Shown: positions 34,205 through 48,300 of the stretch, one piece after another
Numbering within the stretch: the stretch's first letter is position 1
Layout of the letters: each line of letters opens with the position of its first letter
DNA from: Stenogyne calaminthoides
Lineage: Eukaryota; Streptophyta; Magnoliopsida; Lamiales; Lamiaceae
Length of the DNA: 64,000 nucleotides
Direction: 5' to 3'
Assembly: GCA_037126765.1 (NCBI GenBank)
Contig: JBBCBC010000016.1
Location: 11,892,728 to 11,956,727 of the forward strand
Translations under genes and position numbers: made by a program
Notes under the pieces: generated by a model
Databases searched by the model: none
Told to the model about the DNA's origin: nothing
Seen by the model: only the letters and a program-made list of their open reading frames with translations

Positions 34205-35998
34205 TGGTCTTGTAAGTCCCGAACGGGTTTTGTGAGGGTGGAAGTCTAGAGGGGAGGGGTGAATAGATTTTCAAAACTTTTCGTGCGGATCACGTGTGAA
34301 CTGCAGACACCCGATCAGAAAAGTAGTGTATCGATTTAGATCGATGTTCAATCTTCTTGAGTGCCCGAGGGCAAATCGGTTTTGATATCGATCGGCCTTA
34401 ATCGAATGGTGCGCGAAGCTTGTTTTTACCCGTGTGAAAAAAACGGTTTTATCAATCGATTCTTAAGTCGATTTTCAACCGGTTAATCAAGTGTCAATCG
34501 ACGATCGATTGCTTGGTGCGGTATCGAGCTTAACTTTAGAATATGTATGCAGTTTAAACTCAGTTGAGTGACTTGTGTAAAGCGATAAGAAAGCAAGTAA
34601 ATGCACACAAGACTTTTTATAGTAGTTCGCATTTAAACTCGCGTCTTACGCCCACTCTTCCCTTAACACGGGGAACCTTAACCTACTTTTAACTCAAGGA
34701 CTTATATCCTTTTCAGGATGGCCGAGATGTTTACCGAGTTCCCACTCTTACAAACTTAACCTGCGGGACTTATATCCTTTTCAAGATGGTCGAGATGTTT
34801 ACCGAGTTCCCACTCAAGCTTAACCTATGGGACTTATATCCTTTTCAGATAAATTTAGATGTGTTTATCGAGTTCCCACTCTACAAACGTAACCGGCCGG
34901 GACTTATATCCTACAAAGAGGATAAATGAGATGTTTAATGAGTTCTCACTCTGCAGACTTGACCTAACTTGTGTTTGGGTAAAGAATGATTGAGGGTTCC
35001 AAATCGAAATCTATCCTCGGTGCTTTAGGTAGCCAAAATGCTAGTGGATAGGATTTCTTGCTAAGAACTATGGGATGAACACTCTAAGAATAATCTTCGA
35101 TGTAGTGTTCTTTTTCGAGTGGAAATTTGTTGTAGCTTTTAGCTTTTTTTTGCGATGTCTCCGTGTTTGTTCTTGTGTTTTCACTTGTTGGTCCTTCTCT
35201 TCAAAATGAAGATCGATCCCATTTTATAGACCTCAAAATCAAAGAGCCGTTGGAGAGCAATTTGAATTTCGGCCTATATTAGGTAGGTATGAGGATATGA
35301 TTGTGACGTCTTCTGATTTTTTCATGGCGTGGCCGTAGGTATGATTATTAGCGCCATTTTTTCTCCGCAGCGTCAGTATCCTCGTATTGTCGGCTCTTTT
35401 TTGTGCACGTGTCGCTTTCTCCTTGGCCAGCGGCGACACTTTAGAAATTTGCCCGTTAGGCGATTGATATTCCTTTTGAAGAGGATTAAATCTTATCTGG
35501 TGTATCTTTTTTATTGTCACGGTGTGAGTGACTTGATCAAATGGCGATCGGTCCTACCTTGTTGAGTCTTGATTTGCACATTGTCTTAGCTTCAATATCT
35601 GATCTGCGAAAGTAGGTCTTTAGGTCTTTTGATCTTCAGTGTCTCTCGAGCCTCGGTGTATTCATCGTCTTGAGTCTTCATCCGAGTCTTCATCCCGAGT
35701 CTTCGTGTTCATCTGAGTCTTGAGTTCTTCCGGTCTTGTCTTCACCGTCTTCACGATCTTCGACTTCTTGTCTTCGATTTGCACTTAGTCTTGATCATCG
35801 ACCTTCTCTGGGTCATCTGCTACTTCGACTGACCTATACATATTGAGTTCCTCAATATGTGACCTATCTTTACATCGCCTATCTATACATTTCACCGGGT
35901 CATCTTATTCGATTCTAAGTCATCAATACTAATAGGTCCGACCGGTCATATTACAACTGTTTTGGAACTTCCATCAAAACTAAATTACATATTTCCCA
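34205..35998 (-). mobile_element. Long LTR of a minus-strand LTR retrotransposon
   Basis: On the minus strand it reads TGTTGGGAAATATG... to ...TTACAAGACCA (TG...CA), about 1.8 kb. Immediately upstream on the same strand lies a polypurine tract (AAAAAAGGAAAT at about 36010-35999), so this is the 3' LTR. 'TCTAGAGGGGAGGGGTGAATAG' near 34247 resembles text common in long-LTR plant Copia (SIRE-like) elements. The Copia assignment is inference. Confidence 0.6.
34687..34965. repeat. Tandem repeat within the long LTR (4 copies)
   Basis: About four diverged units of 65-75 bp, each with GGGACTTATATCCTTTT (the first unit reads AAGGACTTATATCC), then GAGATGTTTA, then GAGTTCCCACTC (near 34698, 34768, 34829 and 34900). 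The motif orientation is constant. Confidence 0.8.
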
Positions 35999-38900
35999 AC
36001 AATTTCCTTTTTTGATGGAACCAAAACACTTAACCAAACTTGATCGAAAAAATAGATACCATGAATGGAAATGTAGATAATGCAAATAGTACATACCTCG
36101 AAGACAATGAGATGATTGTCTTAGAATCAAAGGGATGGAAAGTTTTATTCAGATAGGTGTGTGCATTGTAGAATATGTGAAAAACGTCTCATCATCCGAT
36201 TCCAAGTTGTCTTCTTCGTGTGTACTTGAACATTTGCAATTCTTTGGGGATGCCAAACATCCTCAGACATCCTTTGCATTAGCTTGTCCAACTCTTCTTT
36301 TTTCTATGTATTCCTCCTTTTTTCACTAGTCCATAATAGATGTTCTTGAATTTAACGGATCTAGCTTTTGTTGTCCGGACCTTGAAATGTGGAAGGAGTA
36401 GTTCAAAGGGTGGAGCTTCGTATCGATGACATGATCTTGTCTTCTATCATCACCGTGCGGTAGAAGTCTGGATACTTTGTTTCTAACCAGTTCAAAATTC
36501 ATCATCATTTTCAGTCTGATCTTGATGAATTGGAATCTTCTCCGTGATGTGGATGTCACATAACCATTCTCCTCTCGATCCGATCCCATTCTCGAAGCAA
36601 ATCTTGTCGTGCATAGAGGATGCCTTTAACAGTCTTTGGAGGGCATTTTTTCCCCAAGCAATCTCCTTTCCTCTTCCTACGGATGTAATGCAATGTTAAA
36701 CCCTCTTCCTCTTAACTTCCTTCTTGATGTAGGCAATGTTCTCTCAGATTTTGCTTTGAATTTGTTCAGAGTCATCCGCTTTGCTGGAAATTTTTTGTCT
36801 CTTCTTGATTGCTTTCATCATCGCTTATTCTTCTCCTATTGTTTGCTCTTTGTTTGTTCAGAGTCATCAAGGCTCTTGCTTTTCCATTCTTTTTTGAACG
36901 GGAGAATATCTTCAATTTTCTCTGCAAGAATCTCTGAAAAGTCTTCTTCGTTCGTGATTCTTTTACTTGTGTTTCCACATCTAATTTCGAGATCGGTAGA
37001 TGGGGTGGTTGTAAGTTAGATATAGATATGTGGTTTTTTGTAGAGATGAAAATTTTACCAACCGTGGTCTGCGAGTCTGTTTTTTTCTTCCTTCTCTTTG
37101 TTCTTTTTTTCTTGAGTCTATTTTTTCAGATTCTCTTTTCCTCCGCACTCTTTTCCTTCCCCTTTTTGGTTGCGTAAAAAGGTTGGACATCTTCTTGGTT
37201 CGAGTTGTTAATTGCCGGTGAGATCTCCTCTCTAAGTTCCTCGACAACAAGAGGAGTGATCCGGACGGTGGCGAAAGTGCGGTGTGTAGAAGCGTCGAGA
37301 GCGATTTTTGATTTTTCTGTCTTGCCTTTTCTCGAAGCTAGAAAATGTTTCCAACCCATATCCAAGTGATTGTTGGTTTTGTCGAGATGCCCGACACTCT
37401 CCAAAAAAGTCACGGTATGCGATTGAGCATCTCTGTCTGAATCGAGAGTTTGTCGATCGAGCTTGAGCTTCTCGGCAAGAGGGTATACTAGTTGCATTAC
37501 TTGAAAGGATGACATTGTGCATCCCAACAAAGTGACTTCCGTTCCTTGTCAACTAGTTTAAACTTTGCTCATCTTCAAACCGCTTCATCGATCTGGCCAG
37601 TGAAATACGCGTGAATTTGTCTTCAAATGCAGACTGGATCCCATCCTGAATCTTCTTAGAGTGATGATCTAGGTATCGAGCTCATTTTAGCAATTGCTCA
37701 GATGTTGAGGCCTTGCCAAATTGGGTCTCATCTGCGGCACCCATTCTTGGTTCATTGGCAACTCCTCATGATCTCGTAGGAGGTTGAAATCGGTTTCCTC
37801 CTCATTATCGACAATTCGTAACATTTCGTGAATCAACCATTGATATCGCTGCTCGATGCCAATTCAACAAAGACTTTCAATCCCAAAGATTGTGTAGACA
37901 TTTCAACTCTAAGTCTACAAGGAAGTTTGATCCCGAGTTGTCATTAGAATCGAAGTTCTTCAATGCTCTTGATCGATATCCCTCCGTAACACTATCTCTT
38001 CTATCTGCTTCTTGATGTCGATGTTGATCCAATTCGGGGCATAGATCCAAAGAGATACTCTTTGATATGTTGCTTCATTATTCTTCGATGGGGCTCTCTG
38101 GAGCGGTGAAGCAAAGTCCGCTCGTGTTGAAGGGATTATGAGAGATGGACACATGTTCGTCGAATCTCTCGTGTTCTTGAGATCGGATTGGGGATTGGGA
38201 TGTTTGTTGTTCGAGTTCATTTTTTAGCATGTAGGGGTGTTCGGTTTCTGAATCCAACGTTCATTGATTGGTGGTGTGGGAGATTTTGTTACGAGAGGTG
38301 AGGGTGAGGAGAGAAGGTTTTGTGGGGGGAGAGGGTGGAGGTGATGATTTACGAGGAGAGGGTGATGGTGATTTGGAAGTGGGCGTTGGCGATCTTGCTC
38401 TCTGGAAGATCTTGGTTAGAAGCGAGAGAATCGGATGGTGATTCTTCCTCGATTGCATCACTTCGTCGCCGAAAGATTTCTCTCCTTTGATGCGATCATT
38501 TGTTCTTCCCCTGCTTCTCGATACTTGGCTCGAGCGGATCATATCTCATCGTCGATCTTTCTTGCATCGATCCTCTGCATTCACTGGGCTTCTTTGGGCG
38601 AGAACTTGGAGCAGATTTTCGGAGGAGATGAGACTCTCTTCGACGTTCCACGAGGCGTCTGGTTTCTTGGCGATCCTTCATCTTCATCCTCTTCTCTTGA
38701 ATGACCTTTTCCGCACTTCGACCGATCACAATTGCCTTATCTTTTCCTTTCTTTTATCCCTTGGGTTTGGGCACATAAGGAGTCGGATCCTCATCAGCTT
38801 GTCCAGGTAGGGACTCATCTTTGCCCAATATGGCCTTGTGCTTTGCTTGATAAATCTTCGCTCCATTCTCGTTCCATTCATAATTTTGTGGCAGCTTATC

Positions 38901-39610
38901 TGACAGAATGATAGAGATTTTGTGTATGAATGAGCACTTCGAAGATAAGCACACTTCATTGCTCTGGGTCAGTTCGAATTTCCCGAAGTCTTTTCTCAGT
39001 CTTGCTTTGACCATACCCAACCAATCGATGTCTGAAGCTTTTTTGATTATTGCAGCCATTACACTTATCTTGTATGAAGTGACCGCATCAAGGCTGTAAG
39101 TCGAGCATATGATCACCTTCTGAACGATCTCAAGAAGAAGATGATACTTTCTTTTTTCGGATAGGAGGCTTTGACGTTAAATCGTGTTCTCCTTGTTTGC
39201 TGGTCTCAACAAAACTCGGCTTCAAGAAACTCCTTTTCTCCTACAAAGCGATCGTGTAGGTCTCGGATTGATGCTTCCTCGAGTTAGTCCGAATATCCTC
39301 TCGTAGATCGTCATTCGTCACTCGAACTTTCATTCCGCCAACGGAAGAAATCAGTCAAGATCATTGTCTTCATCCTCTCTGAGATTGTAAAGAAACTCCC
39401 GGGCTTCATGGGGTGTGAACGATGTTCGATGAGTAGAGCAATATCGTTCCAAATCCACACGCCTCTAAGCACCTGCATTTCAAATGATTCCTGATCCGAG
39501 GTGATGTTGAAGACGACGTACTTTTCATCAATGATGTCTTTCTTCATCGATGCAAAATTGCGATTTTTTTTCCTTCTCCCCTGCCTTGAAACAAGATGTG
39601 TCATTTCAGA
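35999..39610 (-). pseudogene. Degenerate internal region of the LTR retrotransposon
   Basis: Minus-strand, broken coding sequence upstream of the 3' LTR. The clearest pieces are 39604-39311 (97 aa, beginning 'MTHLVSRQGRRKKNRNF' and containing 'KYVVFNITSDQESFEMQVL') and 39116-38754 (120 aa, 'DIDWLGMVKARLRKDFGKF'), followed by a Lys/Arg/Glu-rich region down to about 38500. Frames shift repeatedly. No reverse transcriptase, integrase or protease motif was seen. The position and style suggest the extra ORF (plant transposon protein domain) of large LTR elements, but this is a weak inference. Confidence 0.4.
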
Positions 39611-40355
39611 AGATATGCAGATTGATGTTTAGTTTGAGTAAGATATTTCAATAAATTCATCCAAACTAGCAAAATTCAAAGATCAATTTAGTAAATAAGC
39701 ATTTAGATCGAATAAATTACGTAAATACAACTTGAAAACCTAGGTACCATAGAGAAATCTAGATCATGCAATTAATTTAAAACAAGAAATTACAAGTAAT
39801 TGATTCGAAAGATTTTGAAATCTAAGTGTAGAATCAAATGATTTCAAGGTAATTCTTAGAGAATTTTAAACGAAATATGATCTTTTTCGAAATTTTGAGA
39901 AGACGAAGTAGTGGAAAGCAGTTTTCGAGAAAAAAAAATTGGATTTTGTAGAATCTGAGGAAAACCTTTTTGCACACAACTTTCCAAAGTACTCAAGTAT
40001 CCGTGTTTTTGAAATCGATGGTCGAGATTAGTCGGCCAAAAAGTATTTTGATCGCACGGTTGAGAAAAAAAAATCTTCTCGCTTTTTGGACTCAAAAAAT
40101 CGCAATAAAACGCGTTTGAAAAATTTTTCAGTCCGCATTAAAAAGCTTTTGCGAGAGCGCGTGAATATGAATAGTGTATCAAATTAGGAGGTTCGTTAAT
40201 AAAATAAAAAATTTCTAAATTAAACATTTTTAAATACACATTTTAAGTAGCGTAAAAAAATATTACACGCTTAAGAATGTACACGATTAAAAAAGTAGCA
40301 ACAAAATTATTTTTAATTATCAATCACCTTTTACTATGATTAAGCATAATGAATA

Positions 40356-40396
<41 letters not shown>

Positions 40397-40685
40397 TAAG
40401 AACGTGCACCATATTTGTAACAATTTATTCAATCACTACATACAAATTTCGTATTACACTGAGAACAATTTTTAAAACAACAATTCATATTAACTAATCG
40501 AGACTAATCACATGGAGGAATAGAACTATATTTTCTATAATAAATATAAGTAATTAATGTAAACATTAAAACATGGAAAAATTAGTAATGAGAGCATATT
40601 AAGGCGAAAATTATACAAAAATTAAACTATAATCGTATTTATAAGAAATCATACATCAATGAGAAAAAATACTTTGGATTGACAA
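39611..40685. other. Gene-free stretch
   Basis: AT-rich sequence probably continuing the dead retroelement up to about 40160, then plain intergenic DNA with a (TA)n tract at 40361-40393. No 5' LTR or primer-binding site was found. Confidence 0.5.
40361..40393. repeat. (TA)n microsatellite
   Basis: About 16 TA dinucleotides without interruption. Confidence 0.95.
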
Positions 40686-40693
40686 ATAAATGA

Positions 40694-41025
40694 TGACAAA
40701 TTCTCCTGTGCACCATTTGCACAAAATTTAGAATTATTGTTTTTTTCCCCTATTTTTTCCCGACCCGACCCGACCTGAACTCTGCCCGACTAGTTCACGG
40801 TTCACCCTATTTTTTCCTTTTTTTTCAATTTTTTTACCCCGTCTTGACCCAACCCGACCCGATCCGAAACCGGCTCAAGTGCTTCATGGTTCACCCGACC
40901 CGAATGGTTAATGATTTAGGGTTTAAAGTTCATGGTTTAGGGTTTAGATTCAGGGTTCATGGTTCATCTAAATTAAAATTGAATCAAATTGCACCTTGTG
41001 CAATTGGTGCACACAAGCATCACTC
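40694..41025. mobile_element. MITE with 8-bp TSD, family B copy 1 (332 bp)
   Basis: ATAAATGA is duplicated on both sides (40686-40693 and 41026-41033). The inverted ends contain GTGCACCATTTGCACAA and TTGTGCAATTGGTGCAC. The interior is pyrimidine-rich with CCCGACCCGA runs and 'GTTCATGGTTCA(C)CC' repeats, also seen at 50710-51062 and inside 4028-4533. Confidence 0.75.
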
Positions 41026-41774
41026 ATAAATGAAAATAATTTCAGATGCTTTATAAAAAAAAAGAATTACCAGTAACTTTTATGTATGTACTGTATAATT
41101 CTTAAAGTACAAATGAACATAAGAGATAGAGAATTAAAAATTCAAACATATAATATAGACAATGTAGTAATTTAAAATAATTTATATAAACAATATAGTT
41201 ATTGATATTTTGTCCACCCCTATACGGGATAGAGGGAGTATTATTTAAAAATACGTTTACATCGGACGTGTATAAGGGGCTTCTAGTATTTTTTTTTTTC
41301 CCAACTTGGTGTAATACTAATACATGAGGTTGGAGTTTCACTCGGCGTAAGCGGTAACCTTGATTTGAATATGAAACAACACGCCTACTTCTTGTAAAAG
41401 GAGCCGTTCAAATCTACTCGTTTCCGCCTGCCCCACACGAAAGCCACTTCATAAAAGTATTTTTCCTATGACATTTAGTCAATGCCACACTTAAGTACCT
41501 TATCATAATTCCACCCCATTTATATACTTTGAGGTACATAATATATTTAGCCATAGTTTATTCCAAATCCTTTTGTTCTTCTATGTTCTATATTAAATTT
41601 CTATAAGTTTTTATAGTTTAACGAAGGCTTTTTTCTTTTTTTTTAACCAAATGAAGAAGAAGGTTAAAATGAACTATTATAAAATAGAAGTTTTTTTAAA
41701 GATACTCAATTACAATAATTCCATGAAATAATAAATTACAATGACAACATCATTTTATTTCGTTGTAGAGCGGA

Positions 41775-41908
41775 ACCGCAATCACCACAAGAAGAAGACC
41801 ACCCGAAACTATAACTCGAAATCGCAATTGAACCACAATCCCTATTTGTGTCTCAAATTCAGAACCACAGGGTCTCAGGTAGTGGAACTCTAACCGCTTG
41901 AGCTATCC
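41775..41908 (-). mobile_element. tRNA-derived SINE head
   Basis: On the minus strand it starts GGATAGCTCAAGCGGTTAGAG at 41908, containing a pol III A box (TAGCTCAAGCGG). A B-box-like GGTTCTGAATTTGAG follows at 41865-41851, about 40 nt downstream, which is the spacing of tRNA promoters. It cannot fold as a complete tRNA, so a SINE is more likely than a tRNA gene. The 3' limit is uncertain. Confidence 0.55.
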
Positions 41909-42224
41909 ACAATTGCAATTGCAATTCACATAGAATAATTAAATTCTCATTCCAACTCGAAAATTTTATAGTGAATCTGTCACTCTTGAAATTATAAAGA
42001 ACACATACTTGAATATGATAATCTTTTAAATCTTGAATTTTTCTTCAAAAAAATGAAATACCTTTAGAAAAGGGGGATAATTTTTTTAAAAAAAAAAGAA
42101 AAAAAAGGAAGGAAATAACCAAATTCTTGATCTGACAACGTAGGAGTTTTCCAACAGCTGTGACGTAACCAAAAATGGCGACCTCCTTCTCGCTGCGTGC
42201 AAATTAAATTCCACATTCTTCTGT

Positions 42225-42383
42225 CTTATTATTATTCTCTCTCTAGGCATTCAATTTGATCTAGGGTTTCATTATCACTAATCAATTATACTATCTCAGA
42301 CCTTTCCTTTTCCTCTCTCAATTAACCTCTGATGCGTACATAGGTCACGTTTTTTGTATTTCTCTGTAATCTTACTTTTCGAG
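42225..42383 (+). promoter_or_regulatory. 5' leader of the BAR gene: CT-rich, telo-box, minimal uORF
   Basis: A CT-rich region (42235-42320) with a telo-box-like CTAGGGTTTC at 42261-42270 precedes the gene. A three-codon upstream ORF (ATG CGT ACA TAG, 42332-42343) ends 40 nt before the main ATG at 42384. Whether it lies in the mature leader depends on the unmapped transcription start. Confidence 0.5.
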
Positions 42384-45300
42384 ATGAAGACATCTCTGAA
42401 GAAATTGCAAAAATTTACTTCTCATAGGCACGAAAAAACTCAAAAAAGAGCACAAAGGCAGCATCAAAAACCTCTGCCTCTAGATGAGCACGCTCGAGCT
42501 ACGCAGGTATTTACGTTTATGCGATAATTTGGTTTCAGTAGCAGTAGTTTCGCGAATATGTTGTTGTTATGTTCATTTTTGTTTCAGTTTAGCGTTAATG
42601 TGGATTATTTGATAGGAAATTTCGGATAGTTGGGGGATTTAGACTTAGTAAATCTATTTCGACGATTCTGAGAAGGGAATTCGTTGATTATGATTTATGC
42701 AACTCAAACAAGATGTATGCAACTTTGACTGGTCAACAATCTAATGCGTATCTGATTCGGTCATTAATTCTAATATGGTATATGAATGAATTCGTCGATC
42801 TGAAGTGCAGCTGTTACTGCAACTTTTAGAGTTTGTAGTGACAGTGGTTTGATTGGTGTATGTACCATCTTAATATAATTAACAATATAATGTTTCTCTG
42901 ACTCCGTGATTACATTTCGACGAATTTGGTTCCCAAAAGTCTTAAATAAGGGAAAAAGGGGGGGAAATGGTATGAATTCAGCTTTGTAAATGGTAATATA
43001 TTGAGTTTGCCTTTGTGTATAAGGAAATGAAAAAGGTAATTTATGAATTCAGCTATGGTTGTTGTTATACTATTGAAAAGAATATAATGGATCGAAAAGA
43101 TGATTAATATTAGGTCACTCCAACATCAGACAACAAAGTCTAGTCAATTATCAGTGGCATAACTAAATATTGAGGATTTGTATTGAGGAGCTAACCGAGG
43201 CTGATGCACATTTACGCGTTTCCCTTAATAAGAACTACCATTTCCAATTATTTCATCTGCAAGTAGAAATGTGCTGGATTACCAGTTATGTTCCTTCCTT
43301 TTTGTATCTGGAATTGTTAAGTTACATCTTTGTGTAGCATAACTATGTGCTTAGAAGTTTACTTTGGTGTCCCTGGGAATGGTGCAAGGGTATAACCGTA
43401 TAATTTGTTTGCCTTGGTGGTTTATCTGGTCTTATGATGGAAAAAAATATGTTTGGGGGTGTTTGGATATATTTTACTGTCCTTTCCCGAGTACTTGCCA
43501 GAATTTTATTGCTTTAGCGAAATATTTTCCATGGATTACCATGTGTTTTGACGTTTTAACTTTCTATGATTCTAATTTGTGGATTTGAACTTTGTTACAT
43601 GTATCAGGACTTGATTGACATGCGAGGCTGCTATGATAGGCTATTGTCTGCTGCAGCCGCAACTGCAAACAGTGTATATGGTATTTGTTTTGATTAGAAG
43701 AAGAAATATTTGTATTCTCGAATTCCTTTCACTCAGTAAATTGTTAAAGAATTTTGTTTCTAGAATCACTGTGCAAATTGCAAACGTCAGTTTTAAAGTC
43801 TTTTTACTTTTATTGGTGTTTAAAATATGAGTTGGTCTTATGTAAAACAGTTTTACTGTGCAACTAGTTTGCAACTAATACTTTATAATAAAACAACTAA
43901 TACTTTTTAATAAAACAATTAATACTGTCAAACTAATACCTTTTAATGAAAGACTAAAACTGTTTAAAATTACACACCTAATCCAAATTAGTTGCTTGAT
44001 AAACCAATTAATACCGTCAAACTAATACTCCCTCCGTCCCGTGATAACGTGCACGTTTACTGTATTCACGTGATTTTGCGAGTGAGTTTTTTATTAGTAT
44101 TTGAAATGATAAAGTAATTTTTAAAGATGCATATAAAAGATGAGAGGTAGATCTATAATACTCCTCCTTAAAAATCATTTTATCATTTAAAATACTAATA
44201 AACAACTCGCTCACTAAAACTCGATAATAAAGGTGGTGTGCACGTTATTTTGGGACGGAGGTAGTACTTTTTAATGAACAACTAAAACTGTTTAAAATTA
44301 CACACCTAATCCAAATTAGCTGCCCGATAAAACTGGTTTACATAAGAATTTGTCTTAAAATAACTATGAACTGATGTATCCAGTGCAAGCTGGCCAACTT
44401 TACTATTCCCTTAGAATCAGGCACATGGAAGAGAGCTCGAAAGACAAATTTAATTTTATAATTTTTTGAGGAGTTCGTTAGTTGCTTACATGTCACATGG
44501 GCAGAAGTATTTCTGTGAGTTGGCAATCGGAAGTGTTTGAAAATATACATCCAGGAAAAAAGAGTTCAGGACTTTCAAAGCTTTTAGTAATTACTGTTGA
44601 TTGATGAAAGAAACTTCAATCAATGAGCACAGAATCAAGTATAAATGATTGTGCATTACAAAAAAAATCTTGCAATATTTTCGAAATACCATGTCACTAC
44701 GTGGCAGATATGCTCCAATCTTCTTGAGAATTCATGGAAATGAAATATATGCAACTGGTCAAAACTCTCCTAGTGAAGCTAATTCATTGAAGTATTTCCA
44801 TTTTTATTTTCCAAGCAGTTTGATATGCAAGTGTGGCTAAGCTGTTTGATTCTTAGCATGACCTTTGAAATTTTTGTTTGGAAATATTATTTTCCCCACT
44901 GTTTTTCATTGAGCCAGACGATGAGTGTCAATCTCTTTGGGCTAAAGTAATAGATTTTTTCTTGTTGATTTCACTTTTTGTATTGGCCTGTTCACACATA
45001 GTATGGCAATAGGTTTATAACTTCATTTTCCCAAATAAAGCTCTATAAGCAAATGTTAGTCTTAATATGCAAGTGGATAACTTCTTTTATAATCTGTTAC
45101 TCCATATGTCGTGTTATTCCTATTTTCTTTTTAAATATATGTTTTAAATCATTTGTATTTTGTACCCTCTCTTTTTATAAAATGAACTTTAGTCATTGAT
45201 GTTTATCCGTCTGCACGCTCTTATCTTAACAAAGCTCCCTGTTTTCAGATTTTTCAGAATCACTTAGGGAAATGGGCGATTGTCTTCTTGAAAAAACAGC

Positions 45301-48300
45301 ATTGAATGATGATGAAGAAAGTGGTAAGCGGAAAAATTTCTCATGGTTGTACATGTTTCATTGAGAATTTGAAGATGATTTTTGAGCAATATATAATATG
45401 TATGTGCTTGATACTCGTAAAATTTTCTATTCGTTCAGCAAGGAAGAGAGGATTTCTTAAAGAGAACTATCTAGTGCATATGTTATATATTGATGTTCTC
45501 ACCTTCAGCATAAGATATGCATCGTGCAATTTATTCCATTTTAAAATGAGAGAACGAAGTCTATGAGATATTAACATTTATTGCCTATAATTTCTTACTT
45601 CAAAAGTTTCCTTGAATACATGTAGTATAAAAAATCAAATTCATCAATTATTGACAAGCATAATTGGACAGGGGGCTTTTCCATTGCTGACTCTTTATAA
45701 TCTTTGTCAGGTGCAGTGAATAAGTGTAGACATACTTTTTCTCCTTTATATGAACTAATGGTTCTTATTTTGCAGGGAAAGTTTTATTAATGCTTGGAAA
45801 AGTACAATTTGAACTTCAAAAACTTGTTGACGGTTATGTGAGTTTTAACCAATATATATAAATAATTTATTATTTCCAGAATTAAGTCTTCCCATGAACT
45901 CTCTGTTATGCATTTCAGCGGTCTCATATATTTCAGACAATTACAATACCATCGGAGTCTCTTCTGAATGAACTTCGGATAGTAGAGGTGAGCTCCAATA
46001 GTCGGCTTGGTTCTGTTTGTTCCTTATTTTGGCAGTTAGATTTTCTTTAAGCCTTCCCCTATCTATATTGTTGAGACTGAGCCTAACCAATTGTGCTAAT
46101 ATAGTATGAAGTATGCCCCATTGTAACTTTTAACTAAAAAGACTAGGAGTAAATGTTTATATTTTGTTTTCCCATGCATGCCTACAGAAGATGTTTAACT
46201 TAATATTTTTCCCCTTTATGCAGGAGATGAAGAAGCGATGTGATGAAAAAAGGTCTAAACTATTATTTTTTTTTTTTAGTTCTGGAATAAAATGCATCAG
46301 GACTCAGGAGGTCCCTAAACTATCACTTTTTATTTCGATAGGTCCTTAAACTATTTTTATCTAAGTATCGAAATTATATTTCACATGTTCTCTTGAGAAG
46401 AATTGACGGAATTTTTCGATTCATCTAAATTGTCTCGTTAAATAATATATACGTTAGCTTTATTAATATTCAGATGTGTTTTGATCAAGTCATTTGGGTA
46501 CCTAAAATTGCTTACAAAAAATACTTTTGTATATAATTGAAATTTAATTAATCTTACATGTATAGTATATAATGGGACCAATATGTGAAACAAAAAATTG
46601 TGTCAATTTTTGTCTCGGGGGAGCTCATGAAATAAAGGGTTTTTTAAAACAAAAAAATTATTTAAGGACCTATCGAAGGATATGTTGATTATTTAGGGAT
46701 CTTTTGATGCATTATGTCTTTAGTTTTCTTTGTCAACTTTGGGAAAGTTTAACTTGTTTAATCATTTTCTAACCAAATGTTCTTTTACTCTGAACAAATA
46801 ATTTTCCAGGGAAATATATGAAGATCTGGTGAAGAGACAAAAAGAGAAAATGAAGATGAGAAGCAGCAAAACTGACTATTTTACTTCGCATCAGCTGCAA
46901 GAAGCCCATGAGGAATATGATGAGGAGGCAAATGTTTTCGTCTTCCGCATGAAATCTCTAAAACAAGGACAATCCCGTAGTTTCCTAACACAGTCATCTC
47001 GACATCATGCTGCGCAGGTTGTTCTCTTTATCTTAATGTTATACTCCCTCTGTCCCAATTAGATTGATTGGATTTTTCACAAAGATTAAGAATTTTTCTT
47101 GAAATGCAAATCAGAGAAGTAGGTTATAACCCTATCTAATAAGTGTTGTACTTCAAACATAATTGATGCAAAGGGTTATATTAGTAAATGAATTGGTAAA
47201 ATTTACTCTATATGTAAACCAACCTAAATAATTGGGATACCTATAAAAGGAAAACCAGCATATATAATTGGGATGGTGGGAGTACATGATATGTGATCAC
47301 CTATCATATTATTGTTTAAAAACTGGAGCTTCTCTTTTACAACAGCTATACTTCTTCAAGAGGGCAGTTAGATCGTTGGAGGCTATCGAGCCACATGTCA
47401 GTTTGCTTGCTGAACAGCTACATATTGACTACCATTTTAGTGGACTCTATGATGATGGACATGAAATTTATTATGATGAAAGTGATGATGATGATGATAC
47501 TGAAGATGGTTCTGAAACAAATGATGATGGGGAAATGAGTTTTGACTATGGTCAAAATGGTCCACCACAAGAGGTCTCTGCATTAAAAAACTCAATGGAG
47601 GTAACATTCTTTGATTCTAATATTCAGATAGTTAATTATCACATACTTTGTCCATTGCGCAAGGGAATTTGGACATTAATTCTAGGTGGGGCAGCGTAAA
47701 CATTGACAAGCAGAGATAAATACTTCTAATATTTGAAATAATGACATCATTTAAGAAGTTGTACTGCTTTAAGATATAATGGAAACTGAACATGATTCTT
47801 GTTTTAACCAATCGATTGTACAACCTAGATGTAGATGCTTATTTTAAGCAATCATGGGTATCGTGTGGAGCTCAATTTGTTGGAGTTGAAGAATTGTTTT
47901 CCAGATAGGCAATGCATTTCATTTGCAATCATTAAACCGTCTTAACTTGAAAAGTATCAGAACTTTGGACAAATCATTGCCTTGTTGAACTTGTTTGCTA
48001 CAGCCTACATGTCAGCTAAGAATATTTTCCAATGAATATATGGATAATTGAGCTGATAGCTAACATAATATTATGTTTGCAGTTGGATAATTGTGATGTG
48101 GCATTGTCTCCTGACTCTAAACCGGCCGCTGCAAAGGTAAGAATTCCTTTTCTGTGCTAATGTAAATGGTTTTAGTTGATGATTCATCATCTCCCACTTG
48201 GCTATGGCAAAAGGTATTTTTCTGTGAATAAGATTCACTCGTCAGAATAACCCAGTTTTTTTTTTCACACAAACGAATGTGTGGATACAGTTTGTCTATG

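Noticed and set aside
36135..38810. Several 60-130 aa frames on both strands
   Set aside because: They are fragments and shadows of a degenerate retroelement interior; none has a complete domain or a start and splice context.
47268..47699. 143-aa continuous frame
   Set aside because: Only 47346-47600 is exon 8 of the BAR gene; the remainder is intron read-through with clear AG and GT borders.
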